From JARLGU01 sp036504535 (lineage in GTDB: Bacteria; Armatimonadota; Armatimonadia; Armatimonadales; Capsulimonadaceae), in NCBI GenBank assembly GCA_036504535.1, contig DASXUY010000055.1:1-64000 (forward strand): a stretch of 64,000 bases of DNA. The letters run 5' to 3'. Positions 27,618-35,732 of the stretch are shown in pieces (within the stretch, counting starts at the first letter, position 1; each line of letters starts with the position of its first letter). The notes beneath the pieces were generated by a model. It did not search any database and was not told the DNA's origin. It was given only the letters and a program-made list of their open reading frames with translations. The position numbers and the translations under genes are program-made.

Positions 27618-29068
27618 GGTTTGCGGGTGGCTTTCGGTGCGGCGGGAGCGTCGATAGGCAGTTTAGTGACGTCGAATGTAAAGGAAACTGGGATGCGCTC
27701 CAGGATACAGCGTTGGCGTATTCTAATAGGGAGCGTCCCAGCCTTAGCACTAGAATCGGTGGATCGCACGAATGATAGCTCGACGCCTCCGTCCACGCGT
27801 ATTGATGTGACATCGGGGTGATGGAGCGATTTCGCGATTATTTGGACGTCCTTTCCATACTTCGCGCATAGAGGTGAAGATGTTAGGCGAGTAGACGGTG
27901 CGAAGTTGAAATTATCAGCCCAGGTAAGTTTGGGCGTCGTGGTCACTTGTAAGCGACACTGGTCCTTCATGAGGGTGTATTCGGTCTTTAGGAGCGTCAC
28001 CTTGATTCCGCTTGGAGTAACTATGGCCATATTAGCCGGGGGACTCGATAAATAGGCGAGCGACCCAGTTTTCGCAGTTGAAGTAGTCTCAACAATTGGG
28101 AGATCAGGGAAGCGAATAACCTCGTCGAGAGTAGCTATCCTCGCTAGGCTAGCAAAGAGTCGAACTCGTCGCGTCTCAGGATAGCCACCCCTAACGAGCT
28201 GAGCAACGTGCACCTTCGTCCCACCCGGCCACATTTCCAGTGATCGGATACAGACGGAACCGTAGGGCCAATCGGCGCTGCCGCTGGCAATGTCCTTAGT
28301 TTCAAACTCGGACTGGTAGTACATCAGATCTGGGATTAGCTCATAGTGGGTGTCACTACGGGAGCCAATTTGCGTTTGCCAGGCTGTAGACGATAGGGAC
28401 CACCTGTTTTCACCGACGGCCCTTGCCACATACTCTGCGTGAATGCCATCTGGGGTGACAATTGCGCTGTTGACGGCATCAGTGCGTTGGATCGCACGAT
28501 GTGTCCGTGGCAGTCGAGTGATCCTCCACGTCGCAGTGTGATTCTCAGTGCTCGTTACTGTGATGTCAATCCACCTGTAGTTAGGTGGGTATGTCCCCGG
28601 TAGGCAAATAGCAAAAAACAGCCGATCTCCGCGATTACTTGGATGTGCCTCATGCCCCATCCATCCTTCAAGGACATCAATCGCAAACTTGCTACCTGTC
28701 GACGAACGCCCGCTGGCATGGAACATGCTGTTTATCGACGAGCTTCGGAGCTGTTTCGACGGAGGTAATCGACAAACAACACTGACCAGCGTATCACCCG
28801 GCAGCATTGCCCCCTCCCTCCCGGGGATTCCTGCCCGACCATCATTATATCGTGCCGGATAGCCCCGCCCTATCCCCACAACCTCAAACCCGCCCTGCTT
28901 TGCTGGCGTGCTCGCATCCAGCTTCGCCGGGATGCGGAGCGCGCAGCTTATGGCGTCGGTGCGCGTGTCGATGGCGTAGAGCGCGGCGGCTAGCGCGGCC
29001 AGGGTTCCGGTGACGATGGCGGCGATGCGCAGGCGGCGGGTGCGGGGTGTGGTGGCGGGTGTGGTCAT
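27614..29068 (-). CDS. Membrane-anchored paralog array, gene 3
   Basis: The ATG at 29068 is chosen because it gives the family N-terminus MTTPATTPRTRRLR. An 11-base direct duplication puts this ATG seven bases past the preceding stop codon, and an out-of-frame ATG occupies the usual overlap site. The 484-residue product has AAIVTGTLAALAAALYAI, AISCALRIPAKLDASTPAKQ, GRSSTGSKFAI, ICLPGTYPPNYRWIDITV, RLPRTHRAI, a TQIGSR...SEFETKD segment, GYPETRRVRLFASLARIATLDEVIRF, SPLCAKYGKDVQII and IRQRCILERIPVSFTFD, ending PKATRKP. Function unknown. Confidence 0.83.
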   Translation of the reverse strand: MTTPATTPRTRRLRIAAIVTGTLAALAAALYAIDTRTDAISCALRIPAKLDASTPAKQGGFEVVGIGRGYPARYNDGRAGIPGREGAMLPGDTLVSVVCRLPPSKQLRSSSINSMFHASGRSSTGSKFAIDVLEGWMGHEAHPSNRGDRLFFAICLPGTYPPNYRWIDITVTSTENHTATWRITRLPRTHRAIQRTDAVNSAIVTPDGIHAEYVARAVGENRWSLSSTAWQTQIGSRSDTHYELIPDLMYYQSEFETKDIASGSADWPYGSVCIRSLEMWPGGTKVHVAQLVRGGYPETRRVRLFASLARIATLDEVIRFPDLPIVETTSTAKTGSLAYLSSPPANMAIVTPSGIKVTLLKTEYTLMKDQCRLQVTTTPKLTWADNFNFAPSTRLTSSPLCAKYGKDVQIIAKSLHHPDVTSIRVDGGVELSFVRSTDSSAKAGTLPIRIRQRCILERIPVSFTFDVTKLPIDAPAAPKATRKP

Positions 29069-29075
29069 GGTGTGG

Positions 29076-30596
29076 TCATGGTTTGCGGGTGGCTTTCGGC
29101 TGGGCGGGAGCGGCGGTAGGTTTTGCCTTGGAAAAAAAATCAGCTCGATCAAAGCGCCTAGCCGGTGAGTACGGCAGTTTCGTAGCGTCGAATGTAAATG
29201 ACACTGGTTCGAGTTCGATGACGCAACGCTGCCGGATGATGAAGTTCAATTCCTTAGCGACGGGCGGCTCAGGCTTTGGTCCCGGAAAGCACATCGTCAC
29301 ATTTCCAGAGTCGACACTGTACCAACCGCCGTACCTACCATTATACAAAACACATACCTGCGCGGCGCGATGGTAACGATGCCACAGGGGCGACTTGAGA
29401 AGTACTGTAGTTGGCCCAATCCAGTTCTTCTGACCGTACGATAACCCAGCGCTACTCTGCATGACTACGCGGGTTCCGCCGCCAATTCGCGCTGCTAACG
29501 CATCAGGTTGCAGAGTAAGCTGTATTCCACTTGGGGTTACTGCCGAGATCGCAACTCGGGGTTCTACCTGACAACCAGTGTACCGGCCAGGCGGGGTCTC
29601 GTCACACCCAACGGGTACTCCCCTAAAGGATAGATGTTCGTCAAGCCTTGCAATTCGACCAGCCTCCCCAACCAACCGGACATATCGATTCTCTGGATAC
29701 GGGCAGTACCCGTTGTCTGGTATGTGGAAATCATCTGAGTCAGCTGGATCAAAAGTCCACGTGGTCCCGCCGTAGTCTACTGTCGGGTGCGCTCGGGACC
29801 GATGTATCGTAATATCGCGCGTCTCCCAATCATATTGGGTGTCGCCACGGGAAACTGTGTATTGCCAATTCTCGCCCGTTGGAACCGCACATCGAGTACG
29901 GTCAAATGTAAAGTCCCAACCTCCCCGGTGAAATACGGAGACACATGGCTTAGCATCGAAAGTAACTGATGCTGAGGGACTAGCAACTGAAGCTAACCTA
30001 GAGCCAACCGGAACGCCTCTAAAAGTGCGAGGCAATCGAGAAATGCGCCATGTCGCTTGATGGCCGTCGGCGCTCCTAACCGTCAAATCAATCCATCGAT
30101 AACTATTCGGATACGTTCCAGGTATCACTACCGCTAGGGCCGCAGGGCATGGTTTGATTGGTGTTTTGATCGTCGGGTCACCATAGGGCGTGTACGGAAA
30201 CAAGCTAAACCTGCGACCTGTTGACGAGCGTCCTGTAACTGTAAACTCTTCAGCCCATGGGTAAAAGTTAGTACTCGCATACGGTTTCCAATTGCAGCTT
30301 ATAGATATAAGTGTGTCGCCAGGATCTGATCTGACGTATACAGTTTCCGCCGCTCCCCGTGCATCGAAAGCACTCATATCCCCTTGGTTAACCCGCCCTA
30401 TCCCCACAACCTCAAACCCGCCCTGCCGCGCTGGCGTGCTCGCGTCGAGGCGCGCCGGGATGCGAAGGGCGCAGCTGATTGCGTCGGTGCGAGCGTCGTA
30501 GGCGTAGAGCGCGGCGGCTAGCGCGGCCAGGGTTGCGGTGACGATGGCGGCGATGCGCTTGCGACGGGTGCGGGGTGTGGTGGCAGGTGTTGTCAT
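29076..30596 (-). CDS. Membrane-anchored paralog array, gene 2
   Basis: The 506-residue family member starts in a four-base overlap with gene 1's stop. Its helix is AAIVTATLAALAAALYAY, then AISCALRIPARLDASTPARQ. Blocks: GRSSTGRRFSLF, VVIPGTYPNSYRWIDLTV, RLPRTFRGVP, GENWQYTV...YDWETRD, YCPYPENRYVRLVGEAGRIARLDEHLSF, TPSGIQLTL and IIRQRCVIELEPVSFTFD. A C-terminal extension of about 20 residues (DRADFFSKAKPTAAPAQ) precedes PKATRKP. It is the most Cys-rich copy. Function unknown. Confidence 0.85.
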   Translation of the reverse strand: MTTPATTPRTRRKRIAAIVTATLAALAAALYAYDARTDAISCALRIPARLDASTPARQGGFEVVGIGRVNQGDMSAFDARGAAETVYVRSDPGDTLISISCNWKPYASTNFYPWAEEFTVTGRSSTGRRFSLFPYTPYGDPTIKTPIKPCPAALAVVIPGTYPNSYRWIDLTVRSADGHQATWRISRLPRTFRGVPVGSRLASVASPSASVTFDAKPCVSVFHRGGWDFTFDRTRCAVPTGENWQYTVSRGDTQYDWETRDITIHRSRAHPTVDYGGTTWTFDPADSDDFHIPDNGYCPYPENRYVRLVGEAGRIARLDEHLSFRGVPVGCDETPPGRYTGCQVEPRVAISAVTPSGIQLTLQPDALAARIGGGTRVVMQSSAGLSYGQKNWIGPTTVLLKSPLWHRYHRAAQVCVLYNGRYGGWYSVDSGNVTMCFPGPKPEPPVAKELNFIIRQRCVIELEPVSFTFDATKLPYSPARRFDRADFFSKAKPTAAPAQPKATRKP

Positions 30597-32104
30597 GGGG
30601 TGCGGGTTGCTTTCGGCGGGGCGGGAGCGGCGATAGGCAGTTTTGGAATATCCAGTGGCACCTTCGTACAGTCGTACGTATAAGACACCGGGTAGCGCTC
30701 GAGAATTGCTCGTTGGTGAATAACTACAGTAAACGACGGTATGGTGGGCGCATTGCTTGGCTTGGTTGACACTTGAAATGTTTTGCGGCCACTAGAAATC
30801 GACCATGCAGACCATGTACTATCGATGAACTCAAGCCCCAACTGTATAGGTTTACGGTACTTTTTAACAAGCGGCGAGCCAGGAACATTCACAAACGGAG
30901 CGTCGATATAGTATTTGTAAAATCCTACTGGCACCGACGTTTCAACCCCGATTACCAAGTCGCGATCCAAGTTCGAGCCGTATCGCTCTGGCGGCAATAC
31001 CCGTATGACAACACCGCTTGGGCTGATTGCAGTGAGCGGCTTTGGCGGTCGAACAGTTAGCGCAGCGTTATCACTTTTCGCCACTCCTAACCTATCGGGG
31101 ATTTTGCCTATAGGTACGTCTCGAAACGTTACATGCTCATCGAGCGTGGCTACGTGCGCAACGTCGCCGTAGAACCGACAAAACCGGTTAGCTGGGTAAG
31201 GGCTATAGGCCGAGTCCCCCATACCGCCGGGTTGGGCCTTGGTATAAACCCATGTTGCCCCTGGATCTTCCAATGTCGGGTTGTAGTGATCTCGCCGAGA
31301 CGCGATGTCCTTAGTTTCCCAGTCGATTTGAGAGAGTTCCCTGGCTGGAGTATATTGCCAGGATTCACCAGGCGGAAGCCGAACGAGTGAACGAGAAACC
31401 GAAAACAGATAGTCAATGTGGTCTTTGGACCCCGATCTTGGAACGCCCTTGAATACCACCCCCGATGGTGTTGTAAACGTGGTTGCAAATAAGTCATTGG
31501 CGGCGATCACTCGATAAGTCCGCGGCAGGCGAACTATTCGCCAGGTCGCCATGTGCCCGTCGTCGCTAGTGATCGTGGCATCTATCCAACGGCAGTCGCT
31601 AGGATAGTGGCCTGGGATGAACATTTCCAGTTGCTGACTATCGCCAACTTTCTGCTCATTGTTAGTGTCCAATTGCCGACATTTACCCAAAGGCAAGTGC
31701 CCAACGCTCCCGGTAGACAAACGAAACGATGCGCGAATCCCCTGTCCTTTCCATAAGCCGTTCATCAACATGCCAGCATTCGGCCATGCGCACCGAATTA
31801 TCAAGCGCGTATCGCCGGGATAGTTCATCGGGGGGCCACCAGTGCGGCTGCGGCTTGCAGTTCCAACGCCAAACAGTCCAGCATCGCCCCGCTGCACATT
31901 AACTAGCTCAAATCCGCCCTGATTCGCTGGCGTGCTCCAGTCCCGCATCGCCGGAACGTTTAGCGCGTAGCTGATCGCGTCGGTGCGCGTGTCGATGACG
32001 TAGAGCGCGGCGGCTAGCGCGGCCAGCGTTGCGGTCACGACGGCGGCGATGCGCAGGCGGCGGGTGCGGGGTGTGGGGGTTGTGGAGGCGGCGGGTGTGG
32101 TCAT
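30593..32104 (-). CDS. Membrane-anchored paralog array, gene 1 (promoter-proximal)
   Basis: This is the first gene of the array. The ATG at 32104 matches the family N-terminus; an in-frame ATG nine codons earlier is possible, and neither has a clear ribosome site. The 503-residue protein has AAVVTATLAALAAALYVI, then AISYALNVPAMRDWSTPANQ (Cys replaced by Tyr). The family blocks appear as FIPGHYPSDCRWIDATI, RLPRTYRVI, GESWQYTP...IDWETKD, YPANRFCRFYGDVAHVATLDEHVTF, TPSG-like SPSGVVIRV, SPLVKKYRKPIQLGL and HQRAILERYPVSYTYD, ending PKATRTP. It is the most diverged copy. Function unknown. Confidence 0.85.
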   Translation of the reverse strand: MTTPAASTTPTPRTRRLRIAAVVTATLAALAAALYVIDTRTDAISYALNVPAMRDWSTPANQGGFELVNVQRGDAGLFGVGTASRSRTGGPPMNYPGDTRLIIRCAWPNAGMLMNGLWKGQGIRASFRLSTGSVGHLPLGKCRQLDTNNEQKVGDSQQLEMFIPGHYPSDCRWIDATITSDDGHMATWRIVRLPRTYRVIAANDLFATTFTTPSGVVFKGVPRSGSKDHIDYLFSVSRSLVRLPPGESWQYTPARELSQIDWETKDIASRRDHYNPTLEDPGATWVYTKAQPGGMGDSAYSPYPANRFCRFYGDVAHVATLDEHVTFRDVPIGKIPDRLGVAKSDNAALTVRPPKPLTAISPSGVVIRVLPPERYGSNLDRDLVIGVETSVPVGFYKYYIDAPFVNVPGSPLVKKYRKPIQLGLEFIDSTWSAWSISSGRKTFQVSTKPSNAPTIPSFTVVIHQRAILERYPVSYTYDCTKVPLDIPKLPIAAPAPPKATRTP

Positions 32105-32415
32105 GGGTTGGAGGGGACAGAGCTCGTGCATATGATGGAATAGATATCTTGGGAAAACAACTGCAAATGTGACGATTTTAGTGTTTACCTACTCCTTGTA
32201 ATTATCGCACGCCTGACTTCGCTATAGGCTGTTTTGGTGCCCGCGGGCTGCTAAAATCCGGCGAACGGGGGACGGGATTGGGGTGCGCTGCTTCAAGAGT
32301 TCGGATGCCCTTGTTGGCTGTGCCGCAGACGGCAAGGTCACGGGCGGGCAATTTTTATATCGCTTCGCGGTGCCAATACGATGCTGATTGCGAGTTGGCA
32401 GACGGGTTAAGCTGG
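32105..32415. other. Divergent control region between the array and metK
   Basis: This must contain the minus-strand promoter of the eight-gene array. The stretch at about 32150-32220 is AT-rich, but no convincing -35/-10 pair stands out (GATAAT on the minus strand near 32200 is a candidate -10). No gene is supported. Confidence 0.4.
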
Positions 32416-32444
32416 TTGACAGTGCGGAGGAGTCACGGTATACT
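32416..32444 (+). promoter_or_regulatory. Sigma-70 promoter of metK
   Basis: TTGACA (32416-32421), a 17-base spacer and TATACT (32439-32444) form a near-ideal promoter. Transcription should start at about 32451, some 25 bases before the riboswitch. Confidence 0.85.
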
Positions 32445-32475
32445 GGAGGCGTACCTATATAGCGTAGCGTGCGCC

Positions 32476-32599
32476 CTTATCAAGAGTGGTGGAGGGACCG
32501 GCCCTTTGAAGCCACAACAACCACCCTGCGGGTCATTTCCCCAGGGCAGGTGCTAATTCCGGTGAATCGCGGCAGATGCCGTGCTTCGCGAGATAAGAG
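32476..32599 (+). ncRNA. SAM-I (S-box) riboswitch
   Basis: The element follows the S-box consensus in order: CTTATCAAGAG, GGTGGAGGGAC, GGCCCTTTGAAGCC, CAACAACC, a variable hairpin, then GGTGCTAATTCC, a further hairpin and the closing AGATAAGAG, which pairs with the opening CTTATC. These riboswitches bind S-adenosylmethionine and switch off downstream genes. The gene downstream is the SAM synthetase, an expected target. About 140 bases separate it from the metK start. A small hairpin there (CCAGG-ccgaa-CCTGG) lacks a T run, so the type of expression platform (transcription or translation) is unclear. Confidence 0.93.
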
Positions 32600-32740
32600 C
32601 CAAGCGATCCATTTCGTCTTGACTTTGCCTCTTGATAACCCCACAGCTTGCTATCCTACCAGGCCGAACCTGGACCAATCCGGGACTTGCAGTTCGTACG
32701 TATGCAAACTCCCAGCTTAGACTATAAAGGATGCAAACTC

Positions 32741-33904
32741 ATGTCTGAAATCAAGTACTTTACGTCGGAATCGGTCTCCGAAGGCCATCCCGACAAACTC
32801 GCAGACCAGATCTCCGATACCATTCTCGATGAACTTCTCACGGTAGACCGCCATTCGCGCGTCGCCGTCGAAACGCTGCTGACGCGCGGGCTTGCCGTCA
32901 TCGCTGGCGAAGTAACGACGTCGGGCTATGTCGAAATCGCGGACAAGGTTCGCGAGCGGATCAATGAGGTGGGCTACAACAACACCGACCTCGGCTTCGA
33001 TGGCAACACCACCGGTGTGCTGATTGCGCTCCAGAAGCAGTCCCCCGATATCGCAGTGGGTGTTGACGAGACCGCCAAGGGCGACAGGCCGCAGGGCGCT
33101 GGCGACCAGGGCATGATGTTCGGGTACGCGTGCAACGAGACGAAAGAGCTCATGCCGCTACCGATCATGATCGCGCACAAGTTGATGGCGCGATACACCG
33201 AATACCGCAAGACGACCGAACCGGTGAAGCTTCGCCCCGACGCCAAATCGCAGGTGACGATCGCTTACGATGCGGTTACCAACAAGCCCGTCTCCATCGA
33301 TACCATCGTGTTGTCCGCACAGCATCACCACGACCTGAAGCAGAGCGATGTGAACGATATCGTCCGTACCCATGTCATCGAGCCGGTGCTGGCCGAGTAC
33401 GCCGAGTACAACAAGGGCGGCATCAAATACCATGTGAACCCCACCGGTATCTTCACCATCGGCGGCCCGCAGGCCGACACGGGTGTGACCGGTCGCAAGA
33501 TCATCGTCGACACGTACGGCGGTTACGCTCGCCACGGCGGCGGCGCATTCTCCGGCAAGGACCCGTCGAAGGTCGACCGCTCTGCGGCGTACGCTGCGCG
33601 TTTTATCGCCAAGAACATTGTCGCGGCGGGACTCGCCGATAAGGCCGAGATCCAGCTGGCGTACGCCATCGGTGTCGCCGAGCCGGTTTCGGTGCTGGTG
33701 GAAACGTTCGGCACCGCGACCATCCCGGAAGCTGAGATTTCGCGACGAGTGCGGGCAAACTTCGACCTGACGCCGCGCGGTATCATCGCCATGCTCGACC
33801 TGCTCCGCCCGCAGTACGCGGCCACCGCAAAGAACGGTCACTTCGGCAACGAAGCGTTCGGCTGGGAAAAGACCGACAAGGCTGTGTTGCTCAAGGCAGG
33901 CTAA
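32741..33904 (+). CDS. metK: S-adenosylmethionine synthetase
   Basis: MetK makes S-adenosylmethionine from methionine and ATP. The 387-residue protein is complete. It has SEGHPDKLADQ near the N-terminus (ATP and metal contacts), GAGDQGMMFGYACNET (the family signature, about residue 115), GGPQADTGVTGRKIIVDTYGG and the P-loop-like GGGAFSGKDPSKVDRSAAY. The ATG at 32741 gives the standard N-terminus MSEIKYFTSESVSEGHPD. The frame is open for 31 codons further upstream, but that is leader RNA. It is controlled by the SAM-I riboswitch and the promoter upstream. Confidence 0.97.
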   Translation: MSEIKYFTSESVSEGHPDKLADQISDTILDELLTVDRHSRVAVETLLTRGLAVIAGEVTTSGYVEIADKVRERINEVGYNNTDLGFDGNTTGVLIALQKQSPDIAVGVDETAKGDRPQGAGDQGMMFGYACNETKELMPLPIMIAHKLMARYTEYRKTTEPVKLRPDAKSQVTIAYDAVTNKPVSIDTIVLSAQHHHDLKQSDVNDIVRTHVIEPVLAEYAEYNKGGIKYHVNPTGIFTIGGPQADTGVTGRKIIVDTYGGYARHGGGAFSGKDPSKVDRSAAYAARFIAKNIVAAGLADKAEIQLAYAIGVAEPVSVLVETFGTATIPEAEISRRVRANFDLTPRGIIAMLDLLRPQYAATAKNGHFGNEAFGWEKTDKAVLLKAG

Positions 33905-33994
33905 GGCGGCAACCTTACGGGGCCATTGACGTTGGATCGGTGTACACCAGCCCAATGTCCATGGTCCCGGCCTGGCAGGATGGTGCGCACGCGT

Positions 33995-34486
33995 ATGGGA
34001 TTCCTTGGTGTTTTTCGCGAGAAGCGAAGAAATCGCACTTTGCAGAAGGCGCTTGCACGTACAGGATCCTACCTAGAATTTCGTTACGGAAAACGGGAAG
34101 CCTATTTTCCGCATCAGTTTCGATCTGCCGCCAGGTACAGCTCATCGATGTGGCCGTCCGAATGGTATGCGTATGCGACGTTCTGTAACTCGACGGAGTT
34201 TGCGGAGCAGGCCACTCTGTTTGGCGAAGAGCATGATTTCGACATTCTGCGCGCAGAAGTAGCGTTTGCCTGCTTTGAAGGTAAAGCGGAGTTCACTTGC
34301 GAGGACGTCGCGGCCGCGATCCAGGCGTTCAACGCTGAGACGATTCAGCGCAGGCGGCAGTCTTGGAAACGCCCCGATCGGGATGACGACCGAGTCTGGC
34401 CGGACAGCCCAGTAGAGGGGGGCGGAGACGTCGGTCATGGTCATGTCGGTCACCATGGAGACAGCGGACACCATGGCTGGTACTAG
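33995..34486 (+). CDS. Hypothetical protein with His/Gly-rich C-terminus
   Basis: I do not recognise this protein. Starting at the ATG at 33995 it has 163 residues. A basic N-terminal part (FREKRRNRTLQKALART) is followed by an acidic, well-formed helical region (EHDFDILRAEVAFACFEGKAEFTCEDVAAAIQAFNAETIQ), a basic linker and a tail rich in His and Gly (GHGHVGHHGDSGHHG). The tail could bind metal ions. Other starts, at 33980 or 33926, are possible and none has a good ribosome site, so the N-terminus is uncertain. It follows metK by 90 bases on the same strand. Confidence 0.5.
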   Translation: MGFLGVFREKRRNRTLQKALARTGSYLEFRYGKREAYFPHQFRSAARYSSSMWPSEWYAYATFCNSTEFAEQATLFGEEHDFDILRAEVAFACFEGKAEFTCEDVAAAIQAFNAETIQRRRQSWKRPDRDDDRVWPDSPVEGGGDVGHGHVGHHGDSGHHGWY

Positions 34487-34524
34487 CAGGATTACGACAG
34501 AGTTGACTGAGACTTGCGCCCTTT

Positions 34525-34604
34525 GAAGATTCCGTAGGTTGAAACCTACGGCTCGTAAGTGCTTGAAAGTGCCCCTTGGGCACTAAGAATCGGGCATGAT
34601 TCTT
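34525..34604 (+). repeat. Dispersed hairpin repeat, copy 3, in the hisG leader
   Basis: This is the most regular copy. CCGTAGGT-TGAA-ACCTACGG (34532-34551) and AGTGCCC-CTT-GGGCACT (34568-34584) are perfect hairpins. GATTC (34528-34532) can pair with GAATC (34587-34591) to close a three-way junction. The same GAATC can instead pair with GATTC at 34599-34603. The copy ends 38 bases before the hisG start. Related sequences lie at 18781 and 20178. Confidence 0.6.
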
Positions 34605-34641
34605 AAGAGTGCAGCCTAATGGGTGCACAGAGGAAATCAAA

Positions 34642-35511
34642 TTGAAACTACGAATTGGCCTGCCTAAGGGCAGCCTGCAGGAGGCGACTTTCGCCTTGTT
34701 TAAGAAGGCTGGCTGGGATTTCAAGTCCAGCGCACGCTCGTATCAACCTGTTATCGACGATGCCGAGATCGAGCCGATCTTGCTTCGCGCTCAGGAAATT
34801 CCGCGCTACGTTCACGCTGGCGTCCTTGATGCCGGTATCACGGGCTTCGATAATGTGGTCGAAGCGGAAGCCGATGTGCACGAAGTCGCGGAACTGATCT
34901 ACAGCAAGGCGACAAGCAGGCCGTATCGCTGGGTGCTTGCAGTGCCGAACGACTCGCTTATCACGGGCCCTAAGGACCTGCAGGGCAAGCGGATCGCCAC
35001 TGAACTGGTGGGGGTCACCAAGCGCTACCTCGCGAGCCATGGTGTGACAGCGCATGTGGAGTTCAGCTGGGGCGCCACCGAGGTGAAGGTCCCGGAGTTG
35101 GTCGATGCTATCGTGGAAGGCACCGAGACCGGCAGCACGCTTAAGGCTCACGGGCTGAAGATTATCGACACGCTGCTCGAAAGCACCACTCGCCTGATCG
35201 CCTATAAGCCGTCGTGGGAGGACGCTGAAAAGCGCACGAAGCTTGAGAACATTGCGATGATGCTGCAGGGCGCTCTTGATGCCGACACGCTGGTCGGTCT
35301 CAAGATGAACCTGCCGCGAACGTCAGTCGAAGGCGTCACCGAGCTTATCCCGGCTCTTCGACGTCCCACGATTTCGCCACTTTCGGACCCGGATTGGGTG
35401 GCGCTGGAGACGATCATTCAGGAGAAGACGGTGCGCGACATCATTCCGGCGCTTAAGCGCGCTGGCGCGACGGGAATTGTCGAATACCCGCTAAACAAGG
35501 TCATTTATTAA
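34642..35511 (+). CDS. hisG: ATP phosphoribosyltransferase, long form
   Basis: HisG catalyses the first step of histidine synthesis, joining ATP and phosphoribosyl pyrophosphate. The 289-residue length and the C-terminal region (LVGLKMNLPRTSVEGVTELIPAL) indicate the long form, which carries its own histidine-binding regulatory domain and does not need HisZ. The catalytic part shows LRIGLPKGSLQ, DAGITGFDNV and the phosphate loop region EGTETGSTLKAHGLK. The start is TTG at 34642: GAGGAAA lies six bases upstream and it gives the usual N-terminus. A GTG eleven codons earlier has no ribosome site. No other his genes are nearby. A terminator follows. Confidence 0.93.
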   Translation: MKLRIGLPKGSLQEATFALFKKAGWDFKSSARSYQPVIDDAEIEPILLRAQEIPRYVHAGVLDAGITGFDNVVEAEADVHEVAELIYSKATSRPYRWVLAVPNDSLITGPKDLQGKRIATELVGVTKRYLASHGVTAHVEFSWGATEVKVPELVDAIVEGTETGSTLKAHGLKIIDTLLESTTRLIAYKPSWEDAEKRTKLENIAMMLQGALDADTLVGLKMNLPRTSVEGVTELIPALRRPTISPLSDPDWVALETIIQEKTVRDIIPALKRAGATGIVEYPLNKVIY

Positions 35512-35542
35512 CTCGTCCAATCAAGCTAGATCATTGAATGAA

Positions 35543-35580
35543 CTGCCCGAGCTTCCTTCGCGAAGTTCGGGCAGTTTTCT
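35543..35580 (+). terminator. Rho-independent terminator of hisG
   Basis: CTGCCCGA-g-CTTC pairs with GAAG-t-TCGGGCAG across a six-base loop, followed by TTTTCT. It ends 69 bases after the hisG stop. Confidence 0.9.
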
Positions 35581-35732
35581 CTGTGAGTGGTTGTCGTATT
35601 TTTCATAAGAATAGGCGAAATCTGACTTCGAATTAGCCTCATGAGATACGCTCGAATTACCGATACTAAAGATGAAGGCTCGTTGAATTGCCGGGCATGA
35701 CCGGCCGCCGGAGGTTAAGGGGTACAGCGTCA

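Noticed and set aside
20299..32104. CRISPR-like or simple tandem repeat reading of the array junctions
   Set aside because: The repeats are the coding ends of 1.5-kb genes, not short repeats with unique spacers.
32640..32672. Intrinsic terminator as the metK expression platform
   Set aside because: The small hairpin CCAGG/CCTGG has no T run and is too weak to call a terminator.
33158..33955. Long open frame opposite metK (265 codons)
   Set aside because: It is a shadow of metK on the other strand; metK is certain and the antisense product has no family pattern or ribosome site.
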